A stretch of 64,000 nucleotides of DNA, from assembly GCA_037893225.1 (NCBI GenBank), contig JAZGUH010000359.1:1302001-1366000 (forward strand), read 5' to 3'. The stretch's first letter is position 1, and the number at the start of each line of letters is the position of its first letter. The DNA comes from Hippasteria phrygiana. Taxonomy: Eukaryota; Echinodermata; Asteroidea; Valvatida; Goniasteridae. The notes beneath the pieces are model-generated. The model worked only from the letters and a program-made list of their open reading frames with translations, did no database searches and was not told the origin of the DNA. Shown in pieces: positions 53,100 to 64,000 of this stretch. Both the position numbers and the translations under genes were made by a program.

Positions 53100-55840
53100 A
53101 CATCTCGAAAGTCTCCAATTAGGGCCTGCAATCTATTTGATTTGACATATAGATTCACCATGGAGAAATCGCGAGGTTGTACCTGGATATGTCAGCTGCC
53201 CCTATTAGCTATAATTAGCTTGTCAACATTTAAACTTAGGCCTTTACGTACATATACAAGCATGGCCTTAAGCTTATTGGCAGTGAAGTGGTGCAAACCA
53301 TAAATTCAAAGGGTGAACATGCAAATGTACCCCGGGGGTGACCACCGTCTGTCTCTGAATACCATCTTTTCCTCATTTCCTTTTTCGATAAATTATGACA
53401 AATGTCATGGTCCATCAACATTTTGTTCCTCGGGGAGATGGACCTTATAGCCAAGCCATAGTTATATGGCAATCAAGCCTCATGACACGGATATGCGTCA
53501 CTGTCACCAGAAAGTGACCACATAAAGCATAGCATAATGCCGTAGCCCCCCCCCCCCCCCCCCTCCCCACCCCGTCGCCGTGGCGTCATGAGGACCCGTA
53601 GAAGAGGGGTGCGTTACCCAGCTCCATATTAAAAACATTGAAACCCAGTGTTAAACTTTTTCGATTTATTTGTTGGGTTCTAACAGTTCGAATTAGAACC
53701 CATGAAGACGAATTTCTCCCTCATCGTGAATATGCGTTCAAAGGTTATGTGCAGCTGCCATCTTCGAGGTTTATTGTCATTCAAATTTTTGTATCAATAA
53801 AGCAGAAAATGTTTACCCATTCATGTTCAAGGGTAACAAAGACATTAATCTCTAATTAGCATCGCTATTTGCTCTGCAAATAGTGTTTCGCCCTTCTCCC
53901 TCCTGCTTTTCAAAATATGTTGCCAGCTACAGGCAAAGAAAGGTTCCATAACTTTAAAATTGTTCTTCGTCAAACAAACCACAAGGAAAACTGACTCGGT
54001 AAATTCGCATACATTTTCAAAGTGAACAAAGTAAACTGGGTCGCGGGTTTGAATCCCACTCCTGCCAGTTTTCTTTGTTCCCTTTGAAAATTTAAAATTG
54101 TTCTGCTAATAAACTTTAGAGTCTCCCATCCAACAAAGAAAGTTGCGATTTTGTTTCCACTACATATCGACAGAGCAAGGTTGACAAAACAAAACGAATT
54201 ACATCCAGAATAATGGCGCGTTCGACTTTTTAAAAATCAGTTTGATGAAAAGGTTCCTAGCCTTAAAAAACACTATTATTAGTACAAACGATCCTATAGC
54301 TAGCCCCGAAAGCTACCCTTCAGCCTTTTATAGGCCAGTCAATGCGGGGAGCTTTTGTTTGTTCTGTAAAGATGCGGCCTTTATCTATTTTCCTAAGCTA
54401 ATATCATCCGTTCTATGTCACTTTTAACACCATGAAATAATTGATGGCCACGTCAATGACCAGACAGTACAATAGACTGCGTAAGAATTAAGACAGAAAT
54501 AACTGTCTCAATGCAAGCATTCTGGCGCATATTTGTGTTTGTTTGTTGGGGTGTTGGGGTGTTTGTTTGGTTGTTTCTCAGTAATTTTAATTGTTCAAGT
54601 TATTTACAACGGGCTTTGGTTGTAACCATGGAGGTAGTAATGAACGTTGGTTCCATGTATTCCACCATGGTTTCCCCCACTGCACAAAACCCAGATCCAG
54701 AATTTACGGAGGAAAACACTGAGATTTGAGCCTGCAGGAAAACAGTCAAACTTGCATCGTCTAAGTTCTATATATAGTCAAATGTGACTACTTTTTAAAA
54801 GTGTATCTGCAGCGGTTTCGTCAGCTCTATATATCTTTGCTTTATGTAGGCCTACTCGGTTTCTGTATAGGCCTAGTATCCTGGGAAATTGAAAATGTGT
54901 GCTGATCTGTGTGTATTCTGGTGCGTATATATACTGGTGCATGTAAAAACCAATGACCCATACAATGCACATGACCATGGGGAAATTATTGGGGGGGGGG
55001 GGGGGGGGGCACTGCCAAGCCGTCCCCTACCCAAAAATATTGGGGGGGGGGGGGGGACATCCCCCCCCCCGAATCGCCACCCATGGTTACTGCATTTCTA
55101 TGGAACATAATGATAGCGGTTTTCTCCCGTTTTTGTTCGGCGCTTCATGATTTCAGGTTTTTTCAGTTCCCTTGATAAATTTCGAGGTCGGCTCATGATG
55201 TAGGCAGACAGACTGGAATATAACATTATTAGGCCTTTTACAAAAACCCACAAACAACTTGAAAAGATAGGATTTGTTTCTCAATCAGTATCGAGTAGGC
55301 CTACATAGTGGGTAAATCAAGTCAAATCAGCGTGTTCGAACGATATTGAATGTAGACAGCATCATTGCAACATCGGAAAACAACATTATATCCTCCTTGA
55401 TAATAGCATGTTCCTTGCTCTATGATGATAGTATGGCATGTATGCTCTTTCGTTGACCGTCGTAGTGGCTCAAATTAGTGATGCGAGCTAATAGTACTTA
55501 TATTTTATTTGCATACAATAAAGCTTGTCGCTATTTATTTATATCCATTTACAATTGCCAAACTCGCGTGTGGAGGAGCGCCGGGATGGCTGCCAGTGCC
55601 AAATACAACCATGTTTATATTCATTTCTTTCGATTACAATATGCAGCATATGATTAGTAGGCCTACACTTGACGTTGGCAGCCTAAATATAAAGTTGTAG
55701 ACAGCGGATCCACGAACTTTGCAAATTGTCCTCGTGTATACAATGGACATTGTCCTTGTCGGTGGAGCATAAGCACCATGGTGCAGAGCTATAAGGCTAT
55801 TTGAAATATTATTTTAGAGGTAAAAATAGCACCGCAAGTC
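53100..55840. other. Intergenic DNA between the repeat cluster and the SLC16-like gene
   Basis: No gene is recognised. It holds poly-C at 53547-53563, the SINE fragment at 54011-54095, and two G runs around 54990-55054 separated by a CCCCTACCCAAAAATATTGG spacer. Confidence 0.45.
54011..54095 (+). mobile_element. tRNA-like SINE tail fragment
   Basis: GCGGGTTTGAATCCCACTCC then TGCCAGTTTTCTTTGTTC matches the tail of the 10851-10945 copy. An inverted match TTTTCAAAGTGAACAAAG lies just upstream, making a small foldback. Confidence 0.55.
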
Positions 55841-55849
55841 CATTCACAT

Positions 55850-56340
55850 GATCAGAAAGGAGATGCTGGGTCGATCCAGCCCGAACCAGTTCTTGTCCAA
55901 AACCGGTTCCAGCCGCTTCTCCCCCTGTCGCTTTTGTTGTTTGCATTGCCTCGCCTCCTCCTCGCCTCGCCTCGCGGCGCCATGCATGTGCTACCAGCAC
56001 GTTTTATTACAGGTATCGTGCAAGTCATAGAGAACTGCCCTGGTGATAAGGGCAGGTCGGGGAAGCCCTTGCGTGACGTCACGCCGATCCAAAGTCCTGA
56101 TTGGCCAAAGCGCGCTGTCAACCCGACAACGGATCCCCGTTGCCGATCAGAGGAGCCTGGCCGGCTGTTGCAACTTACACAACAGAATGATGCAACAGTA
56201 TGCGATTTCCTGCCGCTGCTCATATAGCAAATAGGAGATTGCTGCAAAGCAGGCCCAGGTCAATATTTCGCCAACTCCGATACCTTCACGGCCCAGATAG
56301 CTCTCTCGTCGTATTTTTTAGGCTGTAAAAAACAAAACAA
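55850..56340 (+). promoter_or_regulatory. Candidate promoter and 5' leader of the SLC16-like gene
   Basis: It is more GC-rich than the surroundings, with an inverted CCAAT box (ATTGG at 56100-56104) and several CpGs. GTATTTTTTAG just before 56322 could be a 3' splice site for a leader exon ending at the ATG. The transcription start cannot be fixed from sequence. Confidence 0.35.
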
Positions 56341-56352
56341 CGATCGACAACA

Positions 56353-56539
56353 ATGGAAGCCATGCAGAGAGTAGCGGAGAAGCTGAAGCATTTGGCGGGG
56401 CTGGTCAACGCGAAGTGGGGATGGGTGGTGACCATCGCCACGGCTTTCATATTCTTCACCTGCTTCGGAACGCTCTACTCCTTCGGCATCTTGCTGGTCG
56501 AGCTGCAAGAGGAGTTTGGAAGCGGTACATCTGAAACAT
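56353..56539 (+). CDS. SLC16-like exon 1 (residues 1-62 plus 1 nt)
   Basis: It encodes the cytoplasmic N-terminus and helix 1, ending ELQEEFGSGTSET. The start context is ACAACAATGG. The donor is GTGAGT. Confidence 0.88.
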
Positions 56540-59500
56540 GTGAGTCTTTGAACCTGTTTTTTTTCCTGTTTTTCTGTCAAGTTTCAGACTGCGCTTTATA
56601 TTTCTTGGAGTTATAGGCCCCATCTAATTATTTGTTGCTGACAAGTTGCGAATAGCCCCACCAGCAATGCGTACGGTATCCAGGCAACCGTTATTCAAAT
56701 AATAAAGTTGCATTTTATTTAATGTAATCTTTAAAGAGGGTAATCAGAAAAAAATACTGTTCAAAATTAATGAGCCCTTTGTAGTACAATTCCACACACT
56801 GACCATGCATGCTGGTGGGAGTAGATAACATTTATAGAATCAGAAGATAATTATTTGGACAGTTTATTTGTATTCGCAATAAGGAGCCCAATTTTTGAAG
56901 AAACAAAACCTACGACAAAAGCATGTTATGTTTCCTACCTCCATGACGAGCACGACCAGACCAAAAACAAAAATGGGCTATCGATTAAACATAAACGATC
57001 AACATAAATCTAACCACAAGCCATTTTGTCACAACATGTTATATTTTTAAAACTTCGAATGAATAGTTTTGTGACAATATACTTGTGGCTATACTTTTAA
57101 TTGCGCAGTAATTTGAAATAGAGTATAATGTCATGCAAATTGTTCTGTTGTTCAGCCGAGAAGTCTGCATAATTACCTGCCTGTGTTTGTGCATGATACG
57201 ACTGTATGCTTGTCCAGTTCAATGGTAAAGCCATTGAGCAAGGACGCACAATATTATGCAATACCCGCTTTATTGTCTGAATATTTTTGCGTGGATGTCA
57301 TTTATGGCGGCAGGTGAATAATTCGAGTGAACCGTTATAAAATTACTTGAGACGGATCGATACTTTCAGTTTCGCAATATGGAGGAGACCTTCTGACGTA
57401 GGAGTATTAGTAATTTTATTTAGACATACAGACTGTATACGTAATTTTAAACATAGCGGTAAACCGTTATAATTATAGCTCATGGTGTGAGCATCTACCT
57501 CCTTCCTCCATGATAGAACATACAGAACGTGCATAAGCAGCATGCCTGCGGTTTTGCGGTTTCGTCTCGTGACTGATCAAGAAGCGGCCACCGCCGAGCA
57601 TTGTCTGCAAATCACGGTCCCCTGTCTGTCCTTGGTCAGACCATGGAGCTATAAAAAGGACCATAATCAGGTCATACCCCATAGGTCTATGGCCCAGCAA
57701 TTAGGACTGTGGGGCAAGCAAAGATAATTCCCTCTGAGGTCTGTGACCCCTGGTAGTAATTATACGGTATCATGTGCTGACCAATTTTTTTCAAGAAGGA
57801 ATCATTCTACAACTTTTTTAAAAGCATGAACCAGTTTACATCATGTACAAAGCTGTTGTGCCACTTGATCATTCTCTGTGTAAATGGGATCCCATGTTTT
57901 AATGTTTTCCAACATTATATTACTGGTATTTTTTTAATTAAGTTTCCGGGGGAAAATGTACCGTACACGAAAGATACGATTTTCTACAGTACCCCGGTAT
58001 AGCTGTTGTTAAACAGTTTAAGTAAAGTAAACAGTTTATCCTAAGTAATCATGTAGCGTTTTATTGACAGAGAAAAATGTTTATATTCTTCGTTTATTCA
58101 CCTATCAATTGTTTCCCACACCCTACCCCCAGGCCGCCCGGCGTCGGGATTGGTACATCTGTTTCATGGCCGAGGGCGGGGGCTGTGGTCCTTCTTTAAC
58201 TGGGAATGAAATTTGTCCTATACTTTTGTGCAGGAGAGTTGTGCCCGAGGATGGGGTTTTGGTCACTTCCGAAACGTCAATCCCCACGTCGGGTGGGGTA
58301 GCGCGAGGACGGGGTAGGGAAACAACTCATAGGTGCATTAACTTGGCTGTAAGTCGGGCTGGACATTTTATCAAGGAGTCAAATCACTCAATTCATCAGC
58401 TTTGCAATAACACGATGTTTATTCATGAAAATGAATTAAACTGCTGTTAACTGCTATTATAACTGACTGGATTGACCTGAAATATACAAATCAACAAAAT
58501 TAGCTGGCCCATGGAAGAATAATAACTTATTCTTCCATGGCTGGCCTAAAGGCAAAATTTGATTTTGCCTTTAAGAAAGAGTTCCTTCAGTTCGAAACTT
58601 AGGCCAACCATGGAGGCTTTTCCTACCTCCATGGGCCAACTAATTTTGCTGATGTTTATTTATGATATACTAACAATAAACAGGACATAATTATATTTCT
58701 GTTTGTCAACATACGAAACCATGCACAAGGCAGGTCAAAATACAAGCCCAAAATAGCTCATTCAGCCAATTGCCTACTTCACGATGGCATTCACAGGGTA
58801 CGTGATGCATGCATGCACAATTATGATCCAGCATTTTAATTGGTCCACGTTGTGATGAATTATTTCACAAGTGATCTCATCGCCAGTCTGGAGTCAGGAT
58901 ACTGATTTGAATACAAAGGAATTGTGAAAGCCCAGCCTCGAGTCTAGGGAGTCTCTGGCATTGTCCCTTTCTAAGCTGTTTACCAGGGTCCTCGTAGTCG
59001 TATACGGTAGTGGTATTAAAATCGTATCAAAATCACATCCCATGCGTTCCCAAAAAGGTAGTACAGGTATACAACATTTGCTTTTTCTGTAATTTTTTAG
59101 AAATACTTGGATTTGGGGGTTATTATTGTATAGCGTGCTAGAAAATACTGTAACACTGACCTGTTTAAAGTGCATAGGTGTGTATGCATAGATGCTGGGA
59201 AAACGAGACAACAAATATGTTCTAGTATAGTCTGGTTCAATGATCATATGAACAATTCATAGAGTCAGAGAATTATCAGGTCGGGGAACCATTTCCAACG
59301 ATTGTCGGCCGACAATAGTTGGAAAACGATACAAATTTCTACTTTTCTTGAAAACGACAGCACACCATGTACAAGGGCTGCGTTCCACTCACGCGAACGT
59401 TCGCAAACGTTCGCCAATTTGTTTTGCACATCCAATGGAAGATCGATTGTTCGCGTAGTTGGCAAACGTTGGCAACGTTCGCGTTAGTGGAACGCAGCCG

Positions 59501-62500
59501 TGGTGCAATGATTTGACAGGATGCTTGAGACTGCTATTTACGTTAGAGTCTAGTACGGTACCGGTATTTAATAATAATTCAGTAGTTTTGTTTTTTGATG
59601 TTTGCAAATGTATACTACGTTTAAAGCTGCTATGCCTGACCATGGAGGTAGAGGTGTATCGACTTGAAAAATAAATTTTCCAATTGAATTGCTAATTTAT
59701 TAGCATAAAGCTTCCAGTGAGAAATTCCACTTTAAAGTGGCAGACGATGAGTAACAGATTTAATAAGTTTCAAATTCAGAATTATAGGAGCGGGACCAAT
59801 TTCTCACATTATTGACGGCTTTTACTTACATTCATTTATAGCAGGTTGTGTCATTTGTTTAGACAGTTGTCGATGTCATCAATAAGAGTCATTTCCCCCT
59901 GAATATTCTGTTTCTGTTTCTGATCGTACATGTTGGGCCATCAAATAGGGTACCAGGTGTGCAGTTAGGCTACGGGAAGTACGGGAATCGGGTACCCGAT
60001 TGGAAAAAAGAAAAAACACAAGTGCCTGGGTATTTGTTAAAAGAAAGCCAATCCCCCAACAAATCTCGGAAATTGCTGTTTAATGTGTAAATTGCATTTT
60101 CGCAAGCGTCATGTTAATTTGTTGTTTTTTCCCTTTTACCCAGGTTTTCATTTTGAAAATTCTGCACATAATCTGGAACCGGTTCCTGACATTAGCGGTC
60201 GGGTACTTGGGTACCTAGTGCGGATGCACAACCCCGGTTTAAAATTAAAACCTTTCCTCAACTGCGTAAACGCAGTTCGGGAAATATTTGTCCAATAATT
60301 CGACATGGAGCACACAAGTTCACAGTGTTGTCTAAGGAGCGTGGTCAGGCTCGCAAATGGCGATGAGTAAATTGATCTATTGTTTATGTCCATGATCGGT
60401 ATTGACTTTTGATATCTGTTCACTTGCAGCATGGATCGGATCCATCGCTATTGGCCTCCACGCGCTGGTGACATTTGTCTCGAGCGCCCTCGTGCGGCGC
60501 TTCGACAACAGGCCGGTGGCCATTGCCGGCATATTCATGTGTTTCGGCAGCGTCATCGTGACGTCATTCATGCCCATCCTGGAGGTCTTCTACTTAACCT
60601 TCGGCGTGGTCTACGGAGTCGGGATCAACTTCGTCATCATCTCCTCCATCAACCTCATCCTCCGCTACTTCCCGGCCAAGAACTGCTCACGAGCCACCGG
60701 AATGGCGCTAACTGGCTCTACAATAGGTGTGTACGTTGGGGTATTTTTTCTTTGACATTCTATTATTATAATTTTTCTTTAAAATATCCACTTAGAATAA
60801 ATACATTTTATGTATAATGTATAATTGAATTTTTGTTAACGATATCTGAAAAGCATGCTTTTATCACGAGCGTTCGTTTATCGGTCAGTTATAGCCACCC
60901 GTTTCAGATTAACAAATCTGGAAATAATGAGACTTCAATATGACTAAAGACAACGTGTTGGACAAATTTGATAAGAAAACAGTTATCTTGAGTCTTCCTA
61001 TCAGTCTTCCTATCCCTTGAACATCTCAAAAAGTTGGTGAGCGTTTCTTTCGGCATTCGTTGAAAATAGGCAGAACTCGTGAAGTGGGGAAGATTTGAAT
61101 GCATGAAAGACAACGTGAACTTGTGATAACAAAATGCATTAGCTCTGAAGAATGTAGGAATTTCTCTAATTGTATGGAACATCAGAAGGTTAACTTTCCC
61201 CACGATCAACTTTCGAAACCAAGTTGCGGCACCAATGTTTATTGTGCATACTCCATACTTTATCAACCAAAAGACTAATCCAGTAAACTCAGCCGGGGCA
61301 GGAACACGTCCGTCGGGAATGTCCGACTTGTGCCGCACCATATCGGCTGGGATTTGTTAATACGTTGAGGGCGGGGCTTACTAATGGATAAGCCTATTAG
61401 TGTAAAGGGTATACATGGTATTACTAACACATTGCCACGTGCTAACGGTAGTGCGCTGAATCAAAATGAATAGCCAATCAAATGTCGTGAAACCTTTCCG
61501 CATGCAAGTTTCAGCCAATCGAACTTTTTGCTCTCGTCCACGTGAACAGCAGAAAAGCTATAAAATTATTTTACCGTTTCTGACTTTTAAAAATTACCGT
61601 AACTCAACGTGCAATGAAAATAATTAATGGTTGGAAATAATCTCAGTTCTAATAAAAAAAAGGCGTGTTTATTTTCTGTAAATTGATTTGACACATGCCG
61701 TTTTGGACTACGCATCAGATATTTTCCACTGGTAAGTTTGTATAAGAAGGTACGACGCTTGGTCAGGAAGGGAAAAAATCAACCACACCTAGATGTTTTA
61801 AAATCTTTATTGAATTTGTGGACCTCAGCATTAACTACCCGATGATATTTATACACATTAAAAAATATGACCTTTGTACTCCTTGACTGTTGTAAGAATT
61901 AGATCGAACTTAGTTTCTACAAAGGAAAACGTAATTTTACCATTAGTATCCGGTGGCTATTCCAGCTATCGATATAGAGCTGTAAAAAGTAGACTTTTGA
62001 TACTTCAGATTCCCATCTAAATCCAGCTTTGAAAGGTAGGCACTTGAAAATGAAGATCGAAAAACACCCATTTAAAAAAATAGTTTATGATGGACCAGTC
62101 AATGGTTTGACGACGATAACATGCGATAAAGGTCAAGTCTGTGTCTTATGAAAGGATTGCATGAATTTAGCACAACTTGAAGGCCAAAGTTTTAAGACTT
62201 TTGAGTAAGTTGTTATATAATTAATGAGAATTTGTTTTTATGGCTTGCTCTCATTCGCAGTCGATAAACTACTCCATGTGCCTGTAGAAAAGTCCAATCT
62301 TAGAATATAGACGTGTACCGGTATTAATTGAGAATTATTTGTAAATTATAAATACTTCTTGTTAATGAAATAAGATTTTATCTGTGTAAAAAAAAGTATC
62401 CCGTTTATATTTTAGTGCATTTCGTTTGTAAGTCTGTGGATAAATAAACACCTCATTGATTTTGTTAGTATTATTTTCACATTTCACTCATCGTTAATTC

Positions 62501-64000
62501 TTTGTCAACAAATCCTTTGGTTGAACAGTTATTACAGTGAAAGAACTCTCACTCATTGCTGCCAAATTCTGTAAACCTATTTTCAAAGCTTCAGAGTATT
62601 GTTTGTAGTCTGGCCTTAGGTGTATCTGCAGCGTAAAACCGTATCCACCGAGTATCCGTATATAAGTAGAACCATTAGTAGAATATCAGACCACTATCTC
62701 TAATGTATTTCTTTTATATCGTTCAATTTCTACATTGCTGCTAGAGCCCCACTGCTTCTCAATGGCATGGGTGTCTCGTGTAGCATAGATTATCCGGAGA
62801 CGGAGACTACGGCACGGTAAGAAAAGCATGGCTCATGGGCCGCCGATCCGAAAGAGCGTAGATGGGTATGTCAAGTCTGGACGCGATTCCAGCCTGGACT
62901 GACAGACTACGAAACCAGATGCGGGGGGGTCTGTCTTCATTCAAATGAGCCACACGGATGAAGTCGGGGATCAAGATCTGACGAAAAACTGCCTTCAAAG
63001 GCTCGATGAATGTCCAGATGCAAGACGCTACCTCCGGTCATAGAGCACCCTAACGTGAGGCTACCGACGGGTGTTACCCTATACCTCACATACCCGAGTA
63101 AACCTCGGTTGATCTGGCTTCACTGAAGGCCGCCCAGCCTCACTGGACAGTATCGGTAACCTGCGCTGAAGACGCAACAGACTGAGTTCATCCCATCAAT
63201 CCTTCAATCCATTTTCCACCCCAACTGTAATCTGAGCCATTAACCTCCTCGACAGGAAACCACATGACTTCTGTATCTGTTTAAAAGAGAAGTATAACAC
63301 CGGTATGTATTATGTATGGTAAGCCGTAAGCAGTTGTGTTCCCCGTTGTTCGACTAACCCATTTTGTTCTCCCTCGATTTTAGCCCTATAAACCCTGCCG
63401 TGATGATGGTATCATTGCGATGCCGTAATCATTCAGCATGGTCGTGGCATGACAGGTGTGTGTGCTTAGTGCTTACACATAGTGTGCCTATTCACCCCAC
63501 ATCGTGTGCTCAAAGATCTGGCCAGAAAGAGCACCAGTTGATCGAAACTCATTGTGTTCTCTCTTTTTCTCTCTCCTTCTCTCTCCTTTTCTCTCCTTTT
63601 CTCTCTCCTTCTTTCCCACTATCGTACAGGTTCTCTGGTCATGAACCAAGTTGTACATCACCTCATTGCGGCTTGGGGCTGGCGTAACATGTTGCGCTTT
63701 GTGGGCGGCATCATTCTGATAATCTCGGTACCTTGTGTCAGCACTTTTTCCCAGCCCTTCTCCAAGAACCCCGTCCTTACCGACTCGGTAGCTCCTCCAG
63801 ATGAGGAGGAGGAGAGGAAGGATGCGGTTGAGTCGATAGGAGAGGAGAAAACGGTCCTCCAAGAGGAGAAGCAAAGGCTGAAAGCCAAAGAGGCCGAGGC
63901 TGAGGAGGATAGGGAGGATGACGAGAAGCAAGGAAGGTGCGATCGGCTTCGTAACATCGCCTATCCTGAGCTCTGGTTCATGGCAGTCGGCATCATGGCC
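56353..64000 (+). CDS. SLC16-like (monocarboxylate transporter family) MFS transporter, 5' part, runs off right edge
   Basis: This is a plasma-membrane-type major facilitator; SLC16 members move monocarboxylates, thyroid hormone, aromatic amino acids or creatine, and the substrate cannot be told here. Exons 56353-56539, 60430-60726 and 63630-64000 join in phase to 285 residues. The N-terminus has NAKWGWVVTIATAF, matching the SLC16 first-helix signature (…GGWGWVV…). About six membrane segments are visible: near 23-47, 64-84, 92-110, 115-140, 160-178 and 185-201. An MFS loop RRFDNRP (85-91) follows helix 2, and GWRNMLRFVGG lies between helices 5 and 6. The 6-7 loop (about 203-270) is long and highly charged. 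Helix 7 begins at the window end. Confidence 0.88.
58503..58546. mobile_element. Hairpin insertion 3: 30-bp perfect hairpin with 7-bp direct repeats
   Basis: GCTGGCC (58503-58509 and 58540-58546) flanks 58510-58539, with arms CATGGAAGAATAA and TTATTCTTCCATG and loop TAAC. Confidence 0.85.
58602..58640. mobile_element. Hairpin insertion 4: 25-bp hairpin with 7-bp direct repeats
   Basis: GGCCAAC (58602-58608 and 58634-58640) flanks 58609-58633, with arms CATGGAGG and CCTCCATG and a 9-nt loop. Confidence 0.82.
59060..59625 (+). repeat. Repeat family F copy 4, interrupted by a MITE
   Basis: It matches 19018-19446 over ACTGTAACACTGACCTGT, AAAACGACAGCACACCA and TTTTTTGATGTTTGCAAATG. The MITE at 59376-59499 splits it. 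Confidence 0.75.
59376..59499. mobile_element. MITE with GGCTGCGTTCCACT ends nested in repeat F
   Basis: GGCTGCGTTCCACTCACGCG is mirrored by CGCGTTAGTGGAACGCAGCC. Internal CGAACGTT / AACGTTCG words recur. It is about 124 bp. Confidence 0.85.
59965..60237 (+). mobile_element. hAT-like MITE family D copy 4 (degenerate)
   Basis: It contains GGGAATCGGGTACCCGATTG, AATCTCGGAAATTGCTGTT and GGAACCGGTTCCTGACATTA, as in 19758-20163. The ends are decayed. It lies about 190 bp before SLC16-like exon 2. Confidence 0.6.
60430..60726 (+). CDS. SLC16-like exon 2 (residues 63-161)
   Basis: It covers helices 2-4 and the start of 5: SWIGSIAIGLHALVTFVSSA, NFVIISSINLILRYFPAKNC and ATGMALTGSTI. The acceptor is CTTGCAG and the donor GTGTGT. 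Confidence 0.9.
60740..63629 (+). other. SLC16-like intron 2
   Basis: It is mostly AT-rich with no clear repeat. A GC-richer patch at 62760-63180 holds a 63-codon minus-strand frame (62807-62998) that I do not recognise; it could be a decayed retroelement. The intron ends in a (CTCTCCTTTT)n-like pyrimidine tract at 63555-63620. Confidence 0.5.
63630..64000 (+). CDS. SLC16-like exon 3 (residues 162-285, open at window edge)
   Basis: It begins GSLVMNQVVHHLIAAWGWRN and includes the charged loop PPDEEEERKDAVESIGEEK… and PELWFMAVGIMA. The acceptor TCGTACAG follows a long CTCTCCTTTT pyrimidine repeat. Confidence 0.88.

Larger units (their letters stand above)
58478..58660. repeat. Palindrome with hairpin insertions at mirrored sites
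   Basis: AATCAACAAAATTAGCTGGC is mirrored by GCCAACTAATTTTGCTGAT. An inner hairpin TAAAGGCAAAA / TTTTGCCTTTA lies at about 58547-58573. Each outer arm carries one CATGG hairpin at the equivalent position. Confidence 0.75.
56640..60050 (+). other. SLC16-like intron 1, main part
   Basis: It contains the 58478-58660 palindrome with two hairpin insertions, repeat F copy 4 and a nested MITE. No additional exon is recognised. Confidence 0.5.

Noticed and set aside
54625..54674. Further CATGG hairpin candidate (ACCATGGAGGTAG…CCACCATGG)
   Set aside because: The arms do not pair beyond a few bases and there is no 7-bp direct repeat.
62807..62998. Minus-strand 63-codon frame in a GC-richer patch, possibly a retroelement fragment
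   Set aside because: No motif is recognised and no neighbouring pol-like sequence is seen.

Overview
This window is eukaryotic nuclear DNA from a metazoan, most likely a marine invertebrate deuterostome such as an echinoderm or hemichordate. The reasons are small spliced exons separated by long repeat-rich introns, protein sequences close to animal families, a high density of ACATGTA words, and many short non-autonomous transposons. I cannot assign a species from sequence alone.

Four protein-coding genes can be supported. (1) 757-13510, minus strand: the 5' half of TAF2, the TFIID subunit with an inactive M1-aminopeptidase-like fold, in 14 exons (about 604 residues). The rest lies off the left edge. 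(2) 15925-20613, plus strand: a complete RPS21 (40S ribosomal protein eS21, 86 aa, five coding exons), head-to-head with TAF2. (3) 32698-36369, minus strand: an intronless 1,223-aa coding region of the FAM110 family, several times longer than the vertebrate proteins. (4) 56353-64000, plus strand: the first three coding exons (285 residues) of an SLC16-like major-facilitator transporter running off the right edge. These are unrelated housekeeping or cell-biology genes, and I see no operon-like cooperation.

The rest is introns and intergenic DNA filled with repeats: hAT-like and Harbinger-like MITEs, TTAA-flanked elements with TTAACCCTAA ends, tRNA-derived SINEs, foldback palindromes at 47.3-50.2 kb, a 43-bp minisatellite at 28.0-28.5 kb, a tandem array at 45.0-46.7 kb with 20 perfect TGACGTCA sites, and poly-G/C tracts. 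Most open frames outside the four genes lie in these repeats.

The observations most worth following are: (a) four perfect 25-33 bp hairpins beginning CATGGA, each flanked by an exact 7-bp direct repeat, which look like ultra-short mobile or template-switch insertions; (b) two AT-AC introns in TAF2, one with U12 donor and branch-point signals and one with U2-like signals; (c) a partial duplicate of a TAF2 exon that carries a second U12-type 3' splice region; (d) the paired TGACGTCA array; and (e) a group of TTAA elements that share ends but differ in a repeated internal word.
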